Positions 49,091-61,850 of a stretch of 64,000 nt of DNA are shown in pieces. The notes beneath the pieces were generated by a model, which worked only from the letters and a program-made list of their open reading frames with translations, was not told where the DNA came from and did no database searches. Source of the stretch: Albula goreensis (taxonomy: Eukaryota > Chordata > Actinopteri > Albuliformes > Albulidae); contig CM040747.1 in the NCBI GenBank assembly GCA_022829145.1, positions 30,592,936-30,656,935 on the forward strand, given 5' to 3'. Position 1 is the stretch's first letter. The number at the start of each line of letters is the position of its first letter. The position numbers were made by a program, and so were the translations under genes.

Positions 49091-49675
49091 AACGACTTAC
49101 CCACTGAGCCCACACAATGTCAGAAATAGTCATGCATGTCATGAAAAATAAATGTCTCACATCCACATTAGAGGGCTCTCAGTTAAGAAGATGAATTCCT
49201 ATTTTATACTTTCATTTTCTTACTGTGCTACAGTATATCAAAGGGATTTAGTGATATTTAAATGCCCAAAATCCTACATGCTGTACCATTAAATGTGGAA
49301 TCCTCCTCAGTAAGTGACCAAATAAGCACTGAAAATTAGCACACAGTGTGGCTCTCACGGAGCAGGCTAAGCACGACCGCAGAAGGGCTAGGAGCTGAGT
49401 CCTGAACAGAAAGCTGTTTCATGACCAGTTGATGTATGTTTTAAAGTAATGAGAGTAATGTATATGCACTGTAAGTGGTTTCTAGACACGTGTATAACAG
49501 ACAAAGGAAGAGAAACAGTTCCAGAGTGAAAAACAATGACAGTGAAGTGTTTTTTCTCCTCCTCCTGGTCATGGACATACTGCCAGCCTCTCCGTCTTTT
49601 GGGCGAAATGGCATGGGCGTGTGATGTTTGTGTGGCAGTGATAAATAGGGTTTGAAAAAAAAACCAAAACGTCGT

Positions 49676-49975
49676 AGTGAGGGCGCTTGTTCCGCCGTCT
49701 CCGAGATCCTCTCTGTCGCGCACGTGATAGCGTAGCCAGCGCCAAGGACAGCACGATCCCAGGCGGGGTCACCGGGGGAGAGAGGAGAGGCGCTGGAATG
49801 CTGCTGTTGTTGTGGATTCGCGATTGCGTCGACGTTTTTCTCTCTCCCTCCCTCCCTCCTCTCTCCCTCTCAATGCCCGGCAGACACCGGAATAGCCTTA
49901 CAGCTGCAGCCTCGTGCGTCACGCTTCCCGAGAACTTGCTTGTTTGGAAACAGTTAAACCGATAGTTTCTTCGAT
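49676..49975. promoter_or_regulatory. Intragenic CpG-rich block, candidate promoter
   Basis: About 20 CpG dinucleotides fall in the first ~165 bp (49676-49840), far denser than in flanking intron sequence. The block contains a CACGTG E-box at 49721-49726, several GGCG/GCGC runs and a CT-rich stretch at about 49838-49872. It lies in the 9.3-kb intron of the kinase gene, 2.5 kb before the catalytic-lysine exon. Unmethylated CpG clusters in vertebrate DNA usually mark promoters. A start here would skip the glycine-loop exon, so an antisense or independent noncoding transcript is as likely as a kinase isoform. A minus-strand open frame of 179 codons (49569-50108) crosses the block, but it opens at TTG and resembles nothing I know. 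No TATA box is evident. Confidence 0.45.
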
Positions 49976-50419
49976 CAAATAACTCAGATTTTCCCCATTG
50001 TGGTTTAATTTTTTTCTGTGGTATCAGAAGGCCTGTCACGTAGTTTTTTTGAGAACTCCTCGGTGCGATTTCGATGAGATTGAACTGCGGGAGTTTTATT
50101 TGGCTCAAGCTTCAAAACCTGGTATTGCCGCGAGTATTCGCTACACCGCACATAGGGCTTAAATCAATGACGTCAGTACTCTTCCTTCAATGCACATGTT
50201 TTTAATTCCTATCCCAAAAAGAATGTAAAGTACTGCACTGCGAATCGTGTCTGCAGGCAGGACCTTAACCTCATGCTCAAATTTGAGAACAACCCAAATC
50301 CCCCCCAAAGAAACATTTACGAATAAAATGAAAAGAATAAAACCACTGTAAAAAATTCTCATTGGCACTATCGCCTGTTTTCTCAAAGTTGTTATTGATA
50401 GACATTCCAATAGAATATA

Positions 50420-50535
50420 CTGGTATATGTGTTGGTTTTCATTGTTGTTCAGCTCTTAATTGATCAATTAAAGTACGGTACTTGATGAGACAATTAACCT
50501 AACCTGGATTCTTAAATATGGAGTATTGAAATCCA
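50420..50535. mobile_element. Internal fragment of fold-back element
   Basis: ttggttttcattgttgttcagc is followed by ttaattgatcaattaaag and aacctaacctggattctta, the typical interior of the fold-back family. Both termini are missing. Confidence 0.45.
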
Positions 50536-51756
50536 GATCTTCCAGAAATTAACTCCATGCACCAAGACCATCTGACCTCAAAGTCAGGAGAATGAGGTTT
50601 ACCCAAGACATGGTCAACCAAAGGTATTTTCTTAATTTCCCACTCATGTCCTCCACCCTTCTAGAAGATTCACCTTGGATGGTCTGTGAGAAAGTGCAGC
50701 TGCCATGACATTATGGTATGGCTGGCGGCTGGAAAATGAAAGACAGTCCCTGAGTGTTTAGCATAGAGCGCCGTTTCTTACTCCAAGGCCAAGGACACGA
50801 TAATGGCAGGACATGAGAGCTGAGTGAAAATTCGCCTCTCACATCAACTACAAGCAAACGTTTTAAAGAGGAACCGCTTTTCATCTGAATGCCAGTAGTA
50901 CATTGACCCAGTCAGTTACAGTTCAGATTGACATTTTGAGTAATTGTATATTGTGAGTAATTGAGCTTTTAAGCATGGATCACAAGAACACATTGGATTT
51001 CTCATTGGGTCCAATGAAGAAAAAGGTTTAAGAACCTCTGGTGTAGATATTGGGCCGTTAGCTTTGATCAGTACGATTCATTCAGGAAATAGCTTTAAAT
51101 TTGCGGTTCTTGGGTGAGGTAGTGATGATAATGCTGCACTTTGAAAAACATTGATCAACAGCAAGCTTTCACAAATGCAAAATATGGAACCCAAATCTTA
51201 CAACAGTTCTCCCTTCAAATAAAAAATGGTGGAATTTTCTAACCAAACAGTGTCCAGTTATTCCTTCGGTTTTTTTGACAGTTGTATTAGATCGGCAAGT
51301 GTTAAAAAAAGATTGTATTGTTCCATTCTGCATCTAAACGTATATAATATTTAGCATTACATACTATAAAATTAAAATTATGAGAACTGTATTTGAACTA
51401 TGCAGTTTGAGACTCAGCTTTGCTGTTTATCAGAGGAGTACGCCTCACCGTTGACCAGGCTTGCCCTACCTCGTCCTTAAGAAAAGAAGAAATCTTGTTT
51501 AAAAACAGGAGGAAATGTTCCTGGCTGGGGATGGCACTTCCAAGCGCTGCACAAACACTGCGAGGAGTGGGGGCGTAACACCCCCGTGGAACTGCACAAA
51601 TATTGTTTTAAACTTTTAATTCTCGCTCTGCTACGGCAGCACAAAGCGCGGTGTATCGCCTCTAAATCAAAACAGCTGCCATCTGCGTGGCTGCTGCCAG
51701 CCGACAGGCAGAGTCAATCTCGTTACCTCAGGTTGGTTTCGGAGCACTCCATCGGG

Positions 51757-51905
51757 TTTCTGTTTTCACCTCAAAATGTACCCCCACCATTTCAGGTCAG
51801 GTGAGTTAACTGTGCAATCAACAGTTTTAACTGACCGCGTAAGCGTTGAGTAACACTACAAAACCCAGCAGACTGTGTGGCCCTCCAGGACCAAGGTTAC
51901 TCCTG
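51757..51905. mobile_element. Right half of fold-back element
   Basis: gggtttctgttttcacctca starts the segment. It then has aggtgagttaactg, gcgttgagtaacac, cccagcagactgtgtggcc and ctccaggaccaaggttactcctg, the right-end arrangement of this family. The left terminus is missing. It lies about 600 bp before the catalytic-lysine exon. Confidence 0.55.
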
Positions 51906-52237
51906 TTAAATTTGACATTTGACTCTGGTCATATTTTACCTGGGTAACCCATTTGTAGCATTCATTCGTTTGATTGCTGAAAAAGGTGGAGGAAAGTCAA
52001 GCCTTTCTATGTGGTACAGGGTCAGAATTTATCTTTTTGGAACAGACCATCAGCCGCTTGATCAGTACCTCTGTGCCGTTCCAGGCGCAAAGATGAGCAT
52101 GGTTTTGACGGACTCTGAGTTCTTGGATTTGCTTGGAGGCCAAAAACGTCTCCTGGTTGATCCTCACCAAACCCCAGCTGTGTCCACATGCTTCTGCTCT
52201 CCCATCAGCACAGACTCCCCAGTGACAGGACATTAAC

Positions 52238-52335
52238 AATCATACACACATATATACACACACACGCATGCAGACACACACATGCATAAATATATGCACA
52301 TGCACACATAGATGTGAAAACACACAAATACAAAA
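52238..52335 (+). repeat. CA/TA-rich cryptic repeat
   Basis: Loose CA-rich sequence with catacacacatatatacaca and gcatgcagacacac variants, about 170 bp before the catalytic-lysine exon. Confidence 0.85.
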
Positions 52336-52502
52336 TAAGCATGATCTGTTTAAAAGGGGTCAAACACGTCCGTGGTGACAACACAAAACAATTGCTCATG
52401 GATTTGAATAAAACATTGAATAAAAGCCAACTGGACGTGTGTTGGTTCAGGAACTTCCTGGCCCTGTCTCTCCGTTCCTGACTTGTTCTTTTTGTGTCGC
52501 AG

Positions 52503-52586
52503 GTGGCAGTGGTGAAGGTGAAAAACGCAGACAAGGTGTTTGCAATGAAGATCCTGAACAAGTGGGAGATGCTGAAGAGGGCGGAG
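52503..52586 (+). CDS. cdc42bpa: MRCK-alpha coding exon: beta strands 2-3 with catalytic lysine
   Basis: The exon is 84 bp, 28 codons, phase 0 at both ends. It encodes [16 protein letters not shown] followed by [12 protein letters not shown] and matches about residues 91-118 of human MRCK-alpha. The first V completes the glycine loop GRGAFGEV. The lysine of FAMKILNK corresponds to human Lys106, the ATP-phosphate-binding lysine of the kinase fold. WEMLKRAE leads into helix C and is typical of the MRCK/ROCK/DMPK branch. The acceptor is gtcgcag after a T-rich tract and the donor is gtgagg. Only one residue differs from human alpha here (KVKN for KLKN). Because both ends are phase 0 and the exon carries the catalytic lysine, skipping it would keep frame but should abolish activity; that last point is inference. 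Confidence 0.95.
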
Positions 52587-54744
52587 GTGAGGAAGAGCCG
52601 TGGCCCGTCGCACCATTTCACTCTGGTGCAGTCTGAGCCTGGCTGAGGGCCGGGCAATAAGACACAAATCAGCATGGTTCTGTAATAGGGGACAGAGATG
52701 GGAGAGGCACCTGTGTCCCAAGTGGCTACACTGAATTCAGACATACTGTGGGACTTGTAGTTTTTTTTTGTTGGTGTCATTCAATATCAATTGATACAAT
52801 CATTGACACACTATATGTGTCAATATGGAAAAAATGTTCAGCTATTACAAATGCCAATTACAGGTTTTTGTCATATTCTGTAAAAATATGAAATTCTACC
52901 ATTTTTGCCAGTCTCAGAATTTTAGAGCACATTTTTTAACAGTCGAAGGCCACAGTTTTGCTTATTGACCTGACTTTAAGCAGCCCAAATGGATATCAAA
53001 ATAATCATCAAGATATGATGGAAATGAGTCTTACCAAACAGGCTCCTTTTTATCGCTCAGCCGTACTCTGAATTGATTACGCTGCTCTGGGAAGCCGACT
53101 GAATTCATCTCCTCAGGGGATTTCGGATACATGCGGCGATGACAGACTTAAGTCAATAATTTATTAAGGTGATATGGGAAGAGCGCCCGGGCCTTATCAT
53201 GGATACATCAGCACAGCGGGGTGGATGTTGTTTGGCATGACGTGAGCCCCGTAACCATGCCAGCGTTCATGATATAATATTGTTCAAGTCTAGTACAGTT
53301 TCAGGTTCAATTGCTCTTTAATAAATCTCTCCCATCTACAGAGATCCTCATTTAGAGGGAGAAGGCAATTTGAAATTAAAATGTGAAAACAGACCGCTTC
53401 GAGTGTTCCCCTGAGTCAGTGGTTAACACAGTACGCAACTCAAGCATTACGAATCACAGTGTCTTTTGATACTTAAGCATATTTACAAGCAAGTACTGTT
53501 GTACGTCAACTTAAGCAGAAATTTAGGTCGAGCCCTTCTGCTTTTACTTTTTTGTAATATTTCAACAAGAGAATCCCTAGTTTTACTCAATTTCAAACGT
53601 TGTGTACTTTGTCCAGCCCTGCTCCCACTCAGTACAGTTATTTGGTTGTTAAAATTCTCTACAAACATACCTTTTTAGCTGTGCTGTATTAGGTATATCA
53701 GCACTGTTAGCAACGCAATGTTTTATAAATACTTGCTCCACAGTGCCTGCAGCTTAGACAATGCCAACTGAGGGAAAACAGTGGTGCGATATTTACCCCT
53801 TTACGCGCCAGGAGCTTGGAGAGGGTTTGCTCTGTTCAGATCAAAAAGTCTGTAGCTCACACAATCGTTTTTCAAAGGAAATTCTGTGCGATTCTGAGTA
53901 ACTAATTTTTTTAACATTATCTGACAGCTGTTGTGGTCTCCTGGGATTTCAATATGTCAAATCTTGTGTCCAGAGTAAAACAAAAAAAAAAAAAAAGACA
54001 CAGATCTGCTCAAGAAACTTGTGAATTGTTGTTATGGAAACAGCCCTGTGCTTTCATAACTGTAGCTGGGGACGTGCGGTGTGTGTTAAAAGGGTCTCCC
54101 TGTGTTTGGGAGGATGTTCTCTGAGAGGCTGTGACAGGCTGCTAAGCTAACGGGTCGGATGCGGCTGTCTGTGGCTAACAGGCTTTCCCTGGTTAACACC
54201 CGCCATCCATTCAGCAGCCTGCACCAGTCTGCTCAACACAAACACACATTTCAGCTGTGTGCTCCGTGGAGCCGTCTCACAAACACACACTCTGTAAACC
54301 ATAACAGACACACACACACACACACACACACTCCTCAGCCTTTTGCTCCCTGGTTCCTTGGCAGCTAGGCCCGGGAAAAGGCTTTAGGACAGCAGCCGTC
54401 TCCCTGTGTGCGCGGCGCGAGCTAAAGCGATCGCGACATGCATGAGAAGCACAGCTTTCTCACATTTAGTCACGGGCTGCCGCTCATGGCAGGTCTGTGG
54501 CAGGAGGCTAGCGCTTTAAATTCTGTTTCCAAAATCTGTCTTAAACACTTCGAGGGTTCTCTCCCCCCCCCCCCACATAGTTTTTATTTGTGTTTTCTTG
54601 AATAATTGAAAAGAAGTACAATGCATGATTATGAATTTTGTTATGGTTATTGCTGTCAGACTTGTTGTAATCATTTTTTTTTTATTGTAATGTTTTTATT
54701 GTTGTTGTTGGTAATAACTATGGATGCGTGTGTGCTCTTGTCAG
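52587..54744 (+). other. Intron between lysine exon and helix-C exon
   Basis: The 2158-bp GT-AG intron contains a block at about 53080-53300 with TAATTTATTAAGG, CATGACGTGAG and retained CpGs that could be regulatory, an A run at 53981-53995, a CA microsatellite and a C run near 54563-54574. Confidence 0.7.
54306..54331 (+). repeat. CA microsatellite
   Basis: Pure CA run about 410 bp before the helix-C exon. Confidence 0.95.
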
Positions 54745-54840
54745 ACGGCTTGCTTCCGAGAGGAGCGGGACGTGCTTGTGAATGGGGACAGCCAGTGGAT
54801 CACCACCTTACATTACGCCTTCCAGGATGACAACTACCTG
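54745..54840 (+). CDS. cdc42bpa: MRCK-alpha coding exon: helix C to beta strand 5
   Basis: The exon is 96 bp, 32 codons, phase 0 at both ends, from [12 protein letters not shown] to [10 protein letters not shown]. It matches about residues 119-150 of human MRCK-alpha. FREERDVL is helix C and carries the glutamate that salt-bridges to the catalytic lysine in active AGC kinases. [13 protein letters not shown] forms strands 4 and 5 leading to the hinge. The acceptor is gtcag and the donor is gtgagt. Differences from human are GDSQW for GDNKW and NYL for NNL. The codons are GC-rich compared with the AT-rich intron sequence around them. Confidence 0.95.
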
Positions 54841-56543
<1,703 letters not shown>

Positions 56544-56614
56544 TGAGTCACCTGCGAGGGCGGCCTCCCTCCCACCAGTGGCAGAGCCAGAATATCCAGG
56601 TGCAAGTGGAACGG

Positions 56615-56790
56615 ACATGCCTCATTATTGCGTAATTCAGGAGGTTGCAGGTTTAAACCCCAGTTGAGGCAGTGCTGCTGCGCCATGGAAAAAATTTGCT
56701 GAACCTGAAATCTCTGAGTGAAATATCCAGTCATATGAACTTGTTCATATGGGGAAATATAAGCTGTGTAATTCAGTCGGCGTGAAAGCA
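56615..56790 (+). mobile_element. tRNA-derived SINE fragment in intron
   Basis: On the plus strand, gaggttgcaggtttaaaccc contains a B-box variant (56650-56660). It is followed by the SINE body with aaatatccagtcatat and the end tgtgtaattcagt. The A-box half is poorly preserved. It starts about 70 bp after the donor of the exon ending at 56542. Confidence 0.6.
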
Positions 56791-57308
56791 TCAGTTAAAG
56801 TCCTGAATGAAACCCCTTTATTTGTAGGAATCTAATATTTCCCTTAGTATATGGCTGCGTTGCATAGTGAGTAGGAGGCAGAGTTTCTGTACTTGGCCAT
56901 GTGATCAGTGATGCGTGTAATTGCTATTGGAACCAAGCCTCGTTGGTCTGTGCTGTTGCATTGTGGGTAGACAGTGGAGTTTCAGAAGCGTCCCATGTTG
57001 CTGAGGACGCATTCCTAATGCCTGCCTTGGTGCATGAGTGAGACTGGCAAACTCAGCTCCACAAATCTGCAACTCCATGGGGTACAGAGCGGAGAATTGT
57101 GTTTGCACTCACCCAGACGCACACACACACTCGCACATACAGACACGCAGGCTCATACACATGAACACACACTTGCACACACACTTACATGAACACTGCA
57201 TTCAGCTAAAGGGAAGGCCCTAAAATGTGGCTGTAGCTCCATTGATCTGATAGAGCAGCACAGCGCGGTGCTTATTTTGGCCTGTTAATTGCACAGTGTG
57301 CTCTCTGA

Positions 57309-57329
57309 GGGCGGGGCGTGGGGGGTGGG
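57309..57329 (+). other. Canonical G-quadruplex motif
   Basis: Four G runs of 3, 4, 6 and 3 bases are separated by loops of 1, 3 and 1 base (ggg c gggg cgt gggggg t ggg). They sit on the transcribed-RNA sense strand of the kinase gene. Further G runs follow at 57333 and 57350. Confidence 0.85.
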
Positions 57330-57400
57330 AGCGGGACACTGTCGGCTGGGGGGCTGTAATGAGGGGTTTGGGCTGCGGTGCCTCCCCCACCCCCACCCCA

Positions 57401-57443
57401 CTAAGTCTCCACCCTGGCAGCTTTGTGGAGGGTGGAGACTTAG
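57401..57443 (+). other. Perfect 15-bp hairpin
   Basis: ctaagtctccaccct (57401-57415) and agggtggagacttag (57429-57443) are perfect inverted repeats around a 13-base loop. The stem is preceded by CCCCA and followed by GGGG, which can extend it with a bulge. No T run follows and it is not a terminator. Confidence 0.9.
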
Positions 57444-57620
57444 GGGACCACACCCTGTCAAACCCCAAACACCCCACAAACACACACATACACAGACACA
57501 CATATACATACATACATCTATTCATTCATACACTGGTGCACATACACATATATACATGCAGACATGCATACACAAATTAATACAGTGTCATAAATACTCA
57601 TATATACACACATACTCATA

Positions 57621-59284
57621 TGTTCAAAAACACATTGTTCTATAGAGCCAAACAGGAAGTGGGCTGCCATCACCAGCCTCTAGGCTTCCTGTGTGCTCGG
57701 AATGTCCCATTCCAGCTGGTTCTGGATCAGTTTAACCCCCCCCCCCACTTAGTTGTTGGGGACAAGATTATTTTTGGAAAAGCTAATCTTGTTCCTGAGG
57801 GCAGAAAGTACATTAACAGCCAGACAGGAGTCACAGCCCACAGAACTCAATGTTTGGTATGTGAGAGGAAAGTTTGCTGTCAGTCACAACATTCACAATA
57901 ATTAGTCACTGTCTGTTATATTCAGTCTTTCATGTTGAGTTGTTTTAAATTGAAATAATTTGGATTTATGAATTATTATCATGCACACATTCCCTTTGGA
58001 AACCTGTCCAGTACACTCTCCAGCCCGGTTATCCTCCCATCCGATAATTTGAATGAAGTGAGCACAGGTGTGCATGTGCTGGAGGTAGTCGGTGTTTCAC
58101 TGTTCTGACTCACTCTGAAAATATTCAGGCCTAGACTTGGTCAGAAGTGATCAAACCAGAAACATATTTGCTGTTCCAGTACCAAGGTCACCTTCCCCTC
58201 GGTCCTGAGAGTAGGCTGCGTATATCGGGCCAGGTCTGGAAAACTCCACAGATTTCTTCTACTTTGAGTCAGGAAGGAAGTAGTGTGTGCGACCTTTCTC
58301 TGATTCCTCTCCTATTCCCTCGTCTGAAGGGTGGGGACTCATTGGTGCCATTTGGTGTGAGTCAGTGAAGTGTGTAAGCTTGTCTTCAAGCGGCAGCAGT
58401 GTGTATGGGGTAAAAGGGAGCGAAGCAGGAGAGCGAAAGATTTGGTGCCTTAAAATATAATTTAGACCATTTCAAGTAGGGCAGTGTTTTGATGGCCTAT
58501 TTGTCTGAACGGACGAAATAAATAACTTTTTGGGAGCAGGTCTCCAACATGCCGGTGTCAGTTTCTCAACCTTGTGTTTTAAGTACAGCTAGCTTCACTG
58601 GCCATACATCGCCAGCATAAGTCTGCCCAACCTCCATGGATCGGCTTTTCTGATTAACACACTTTTCGGCTCGCATTTGCTGATGAAATTAGACACTTCC
58701 TGTAAGTAGCTTGGAGTTGGGCTGCTAAGCGAAATGTAAATGATAAGTTGCCACAGCCAATCAAATTCACCGTCAAAAATCAGTGGGCACCAATCAGATG
58801 TATGAAAGCTATGCCAGGAAAGTTAAGGAAAGCTCAGCTTGTGTCTGACTGAGTGAAGTGCGATGTCATTGGCCAGTCCTGCGGTGTATCATCTGGGGAA
58901 AGGTGGGACATAAACAATGTGACTCTAGAGCTAGCTGCTTTCTTCGCTGCTTTCTGCAGCCCAAACCGAAATATGGTTTTTAATTGCGTATGTAGTCCAA
59001 TCTCATCAGAGCAACGTCCTTCATCCATTACCCGCAGGGCACTGATGTTGCCAAGCTGCTAATGAGAACATTAAGGGACCGTAGGTGTGCTTCTGGCTGC
59101 CTCTGCATCTGAGCACACCGTAATACCAGAAGAACCTGGATATAGTTATGGGACCTGTGATCAGGGAAAGATTTAATAAAGATTGTCTTCCAAATTACAC
59201 CATGACTGATAACTGTCTGCACACTAATAGTTTTGGCCTTTGTCAATCTTCACTTGAATCGCAATTGATTAATTCGTTTATTTG
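57621..59284 (+). other. Intronic stretch after the last visible exon
   Basis: Unique sequence with a C run at 57737-57746. The DIKPDN-encoding exon expected next was not found here. Confidence 0.5.
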
Positions 59285-59331
59285 TATGTGTGTGTGTGTG
59301 TGCGTGCGTGCGTGCGTGTGTGTGTGTGAGA
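59285..59331 (+). repeat. TG/TGCG microsatellite
   Basis: GT run containing gcgtgcgtgcgtgcgt in its centre. Confidence 0.95.
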
Positions 59332-59535
59332 GGATATAAGGCGACAGTTCATGTGACAGCCAGCTGATGACATTTTGTAAACTGCTTACTTATGCAAAAA
59401 TAAAGACCTTATGACATAAAGCTTAGTTCATACACAAACTGCTAATAATATACACTTGCTTGGGGAATGTCTATGTCAGTGGCCAAATACACAAATACAC
59501 TGGTGGAGGTATTTTACATTGACATCTGACTATGC

Positions 59536-59715
59536 CAGACAGCCTGTGAGAGCATGCCCAGAATCTGTCACCTCATTGGTCACTTGTCTGACATCCAACC
59601 AACCCAGGCAGCCTTTTGTGAGCATGCCCAGAATTCTGTCACCTCATTGGTCACCTGTCTGACATCCGACCAGCCCAGACAGCCTTTGAGAGCATGCCCA
59701 GAATTCTGTCGCCTC
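59536..59715 (+). repeat. 70-bp tandem repeat, ~2.6 units
   Basis: The motif agcatgcccagaatt/agcatgcccagaatc starts at 59551, 59621 and 59691, an exact 70-bp period. Units share the text cctcattggtcac and gtctgacatcc. Divergence between units is low, so the duplication is fairly recent. Confidence 0.9.
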
Positions 59716-60203
59716 ATCATCACCTCTGCACTGGGGCGGGGGGTCCTGTCACCTGTCCCTGAAGAGACTGGGGTCAGAGGTCAAAGGGCACTGACTGGTG
59801 CCAGAGTGTTCTGTCTGTGTGGGGAGACTGATCAGGTTTGCTGGATTGCAATGTTGGAGTGTTTGTGGTTTTTGGTGACATTTTCACCCAGCCTTACCCC
59901 TTTAGGTTCTATCCAGGTTTACAATTTGAATGTTCATTAAATGGGTTAATATTCTTGAAATGGCAGTAGTTAACTGGATATTTAGAAAGTGGCTTGTTTT
60001 GTGTGTGTTGTGTCAGCCTCTCAGTCAGTCATTCTTGTGTATATGTTGGCTGTAATAGTGTATGTTAGTTTGCATGTATGTGTACATGTCTGATTCAATC
60101 TCTTGTTTGTTACTGTCTGTCTGAATGTGCTTTTGAGTGTGTTTGTTTAATTGTCTTTGTGTGATTTCACTTGTGTCTCTCTTTGAGTGAACCTGCATGA
60201 AAG

Positions 60204-60226
60204 CGTGTGTTGTATGTTTGTTTGTG

Positions 60227-60271
<45 letters not shown>

Positions 60272-60343
60272 GTGTGTGTGTGTGTGTGTTGTGTTTGTGT
60301 GTGTGTGTAGTGTGTGTGTGTGTTTGTATGTGTAATGTGGTAT

Positions 60344-60416
<73 letters not shown>

Positions 60417-60424
60417 CTGTGGTG

Positions 60425-60475
<51 letters not shown>

Positions 60476-60478
60476 ACT
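60204..60478 (+). repeat. Compound TG-rich microsatellite, ~275 bp
   Basis: Several long GT runs are separated by short interruptions (ttgtgtgtg, tagtgtg, tatgtgtaatgtggtatg, gcgcgctgtgg). The alternating purine-pyrimidine sequence, including GCGCGC, is the classic Z-DNA-forming type. Confidence 0.95.
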
Positions 60479-61534
60479 CATATGTTCCCCATCTCCAAGC
60501 AGAGTCTCCTTCCTCCCGCCCATCAACAGTGCAGGCTAAATCTGTCCCAGCCGCTGCTGTCACAGGCCTGTAACTCTTCCCTGAGTCTGCCCCCTCCCTC
60601 GCCTCACAGTCGCACAGTAACAGCACAGCTGTGCCCCGCCCTGCCCCTGCTGGCCATCCCAGGAATCCGTCCCGGCCCAGTGGCGACGTCTGGAATGCCA
60701 GGACGCGCCCCCAATGCACACACTCACACACACACACACACACGCGCGCTCGCTCACGCTCACACCCCCACCTCGTTCGAGAGCCGGAACCTTCCTCTCC
60801 CAGCCCACCGATCCATCAGCCATATGGTGCCGCGGGGACGCTGGCTCCAAATTCCTGGGCCTCCTCAAATGTGGGGGGGACGCCCAGCTGAAAAAGAGGG
60901 GGTGCTGAGGCTTTAGGAAACTCCTACATTCAACCTGCCAAAATGGCGGCAGTATGTGTTACCTTTACAGTGCGACACAAACATGTGACCTCTACAGAGG
61001 AAGTGCACGGCCCGTTTTGGGTTAAACGGCGTCTGTTTGTCATTAAGCGGCACTAGGCATGACGAAGCACTTAGTGATCTGTACAGATGGACAATGAAAA
61101 AGCAAAGAAGACAGCATTTACTGGCATTAACTAGCATTGTGTGCTACAGTGCATTTTGGAGCCGATGGCCCCATACCTCCCTGCCTACCTCTGTAGGCTC
61201 ACTCTGCAGGTGTATTGAGTTTTGCAATCTGCCCTGCAGTGCATGTTCACTGCCCATAGCAGTGCTGGAGTAAATAGTACACTGCAGATTAACTGACTTG
61301 TTTAAGCTTGCTAATATCTGTATCATATGACCTGTTGACTGTAATGTATGACTTTACTGACTGCAAATGGTTTTATTTATTTTTTAACTTAGGGGAGCCA
61401 ACTGGTTCTTTTACATGACTTTACAGAAGCAGCAGCTCTCGTCTGCTGGTTACTCTTAAGGGACAGTAAAGTTCATTCTGACCTGTACTAAATAGCTGTA
61501 GATGTAATGAGTGGGGAACAGGCGAGGATAGCTG

Positions 61535-61850
61535 TACCAGTGCATTGTGGGTAATGATGTTCCTCTGATTGTGGAATGTGTGATGCTGGGTGAATGAAAT
61601 ATACAGCCGGACATTGTGGGTAATGATGTTCCTCTGACTGTGGAATGGGTGGTGCTGAGGGAATGAAAGCAACAGGAGTGCATTGTGGGTAATGGCTTTC
61701 TGATTATGGAATGGGTGATGCTTGGGGAATGAATTCTACATCATGGCATTGTGGGTAATGATGTTCCTCTGATTGTGGAGGGGGTGTAAGCGGGGCTGGC
61801 GATTGGGGATAGACAGCAGTAGCAGGGCATTGTGGGTAATATGAGTGAAT
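61535..61850 (+). repeat. ~69-bp tandem repeat built on cattgtgggtaatg
   Basis: cattgtgggtaat starts at 61543, 61612, 61681, 61747 and 61828, with spacing of 69, 69, 66 and 81 bp. Most units continue with atgttcctctgattgtggaatg and a gaatgaa tail. The same gcattgtggg core also occurs singly near 55027 and 56952. The array lies inside the last intron of the visible gene. Confidence 0.9.

Larger units (their letters stand above)
57110..57620 (+). repeat. CA-rich cryptic repeat regions flanking a G4/hairpin
   Basis: Loose CA-rich tracts with CATA and CAGA variants occupy about 57118-57190 and 57475-57620. Between them are the G-quadruplex motif and hairpin listed separately. Confidence 0.8.

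Noticed and set aside
49569..50108. 179-codon minus-strand frame over the CpG-rich block
   Set aside because: It starts at TTG, and its composition follows the GC- and CT-rich DNA; kept only as a note under the promoter candidate.
52205..52780. 191-codon minus-strand frame across the lysine exon
   Set aside because: It is antisense to a well-supported exon and has no recognisable domain.
60025..60916. Open frames of up to 200 codons on both strands, rich in Thr-His or Cys-Val
   Set aside because: They are translations of the TG/CA microsatellite; no start context or homologue.
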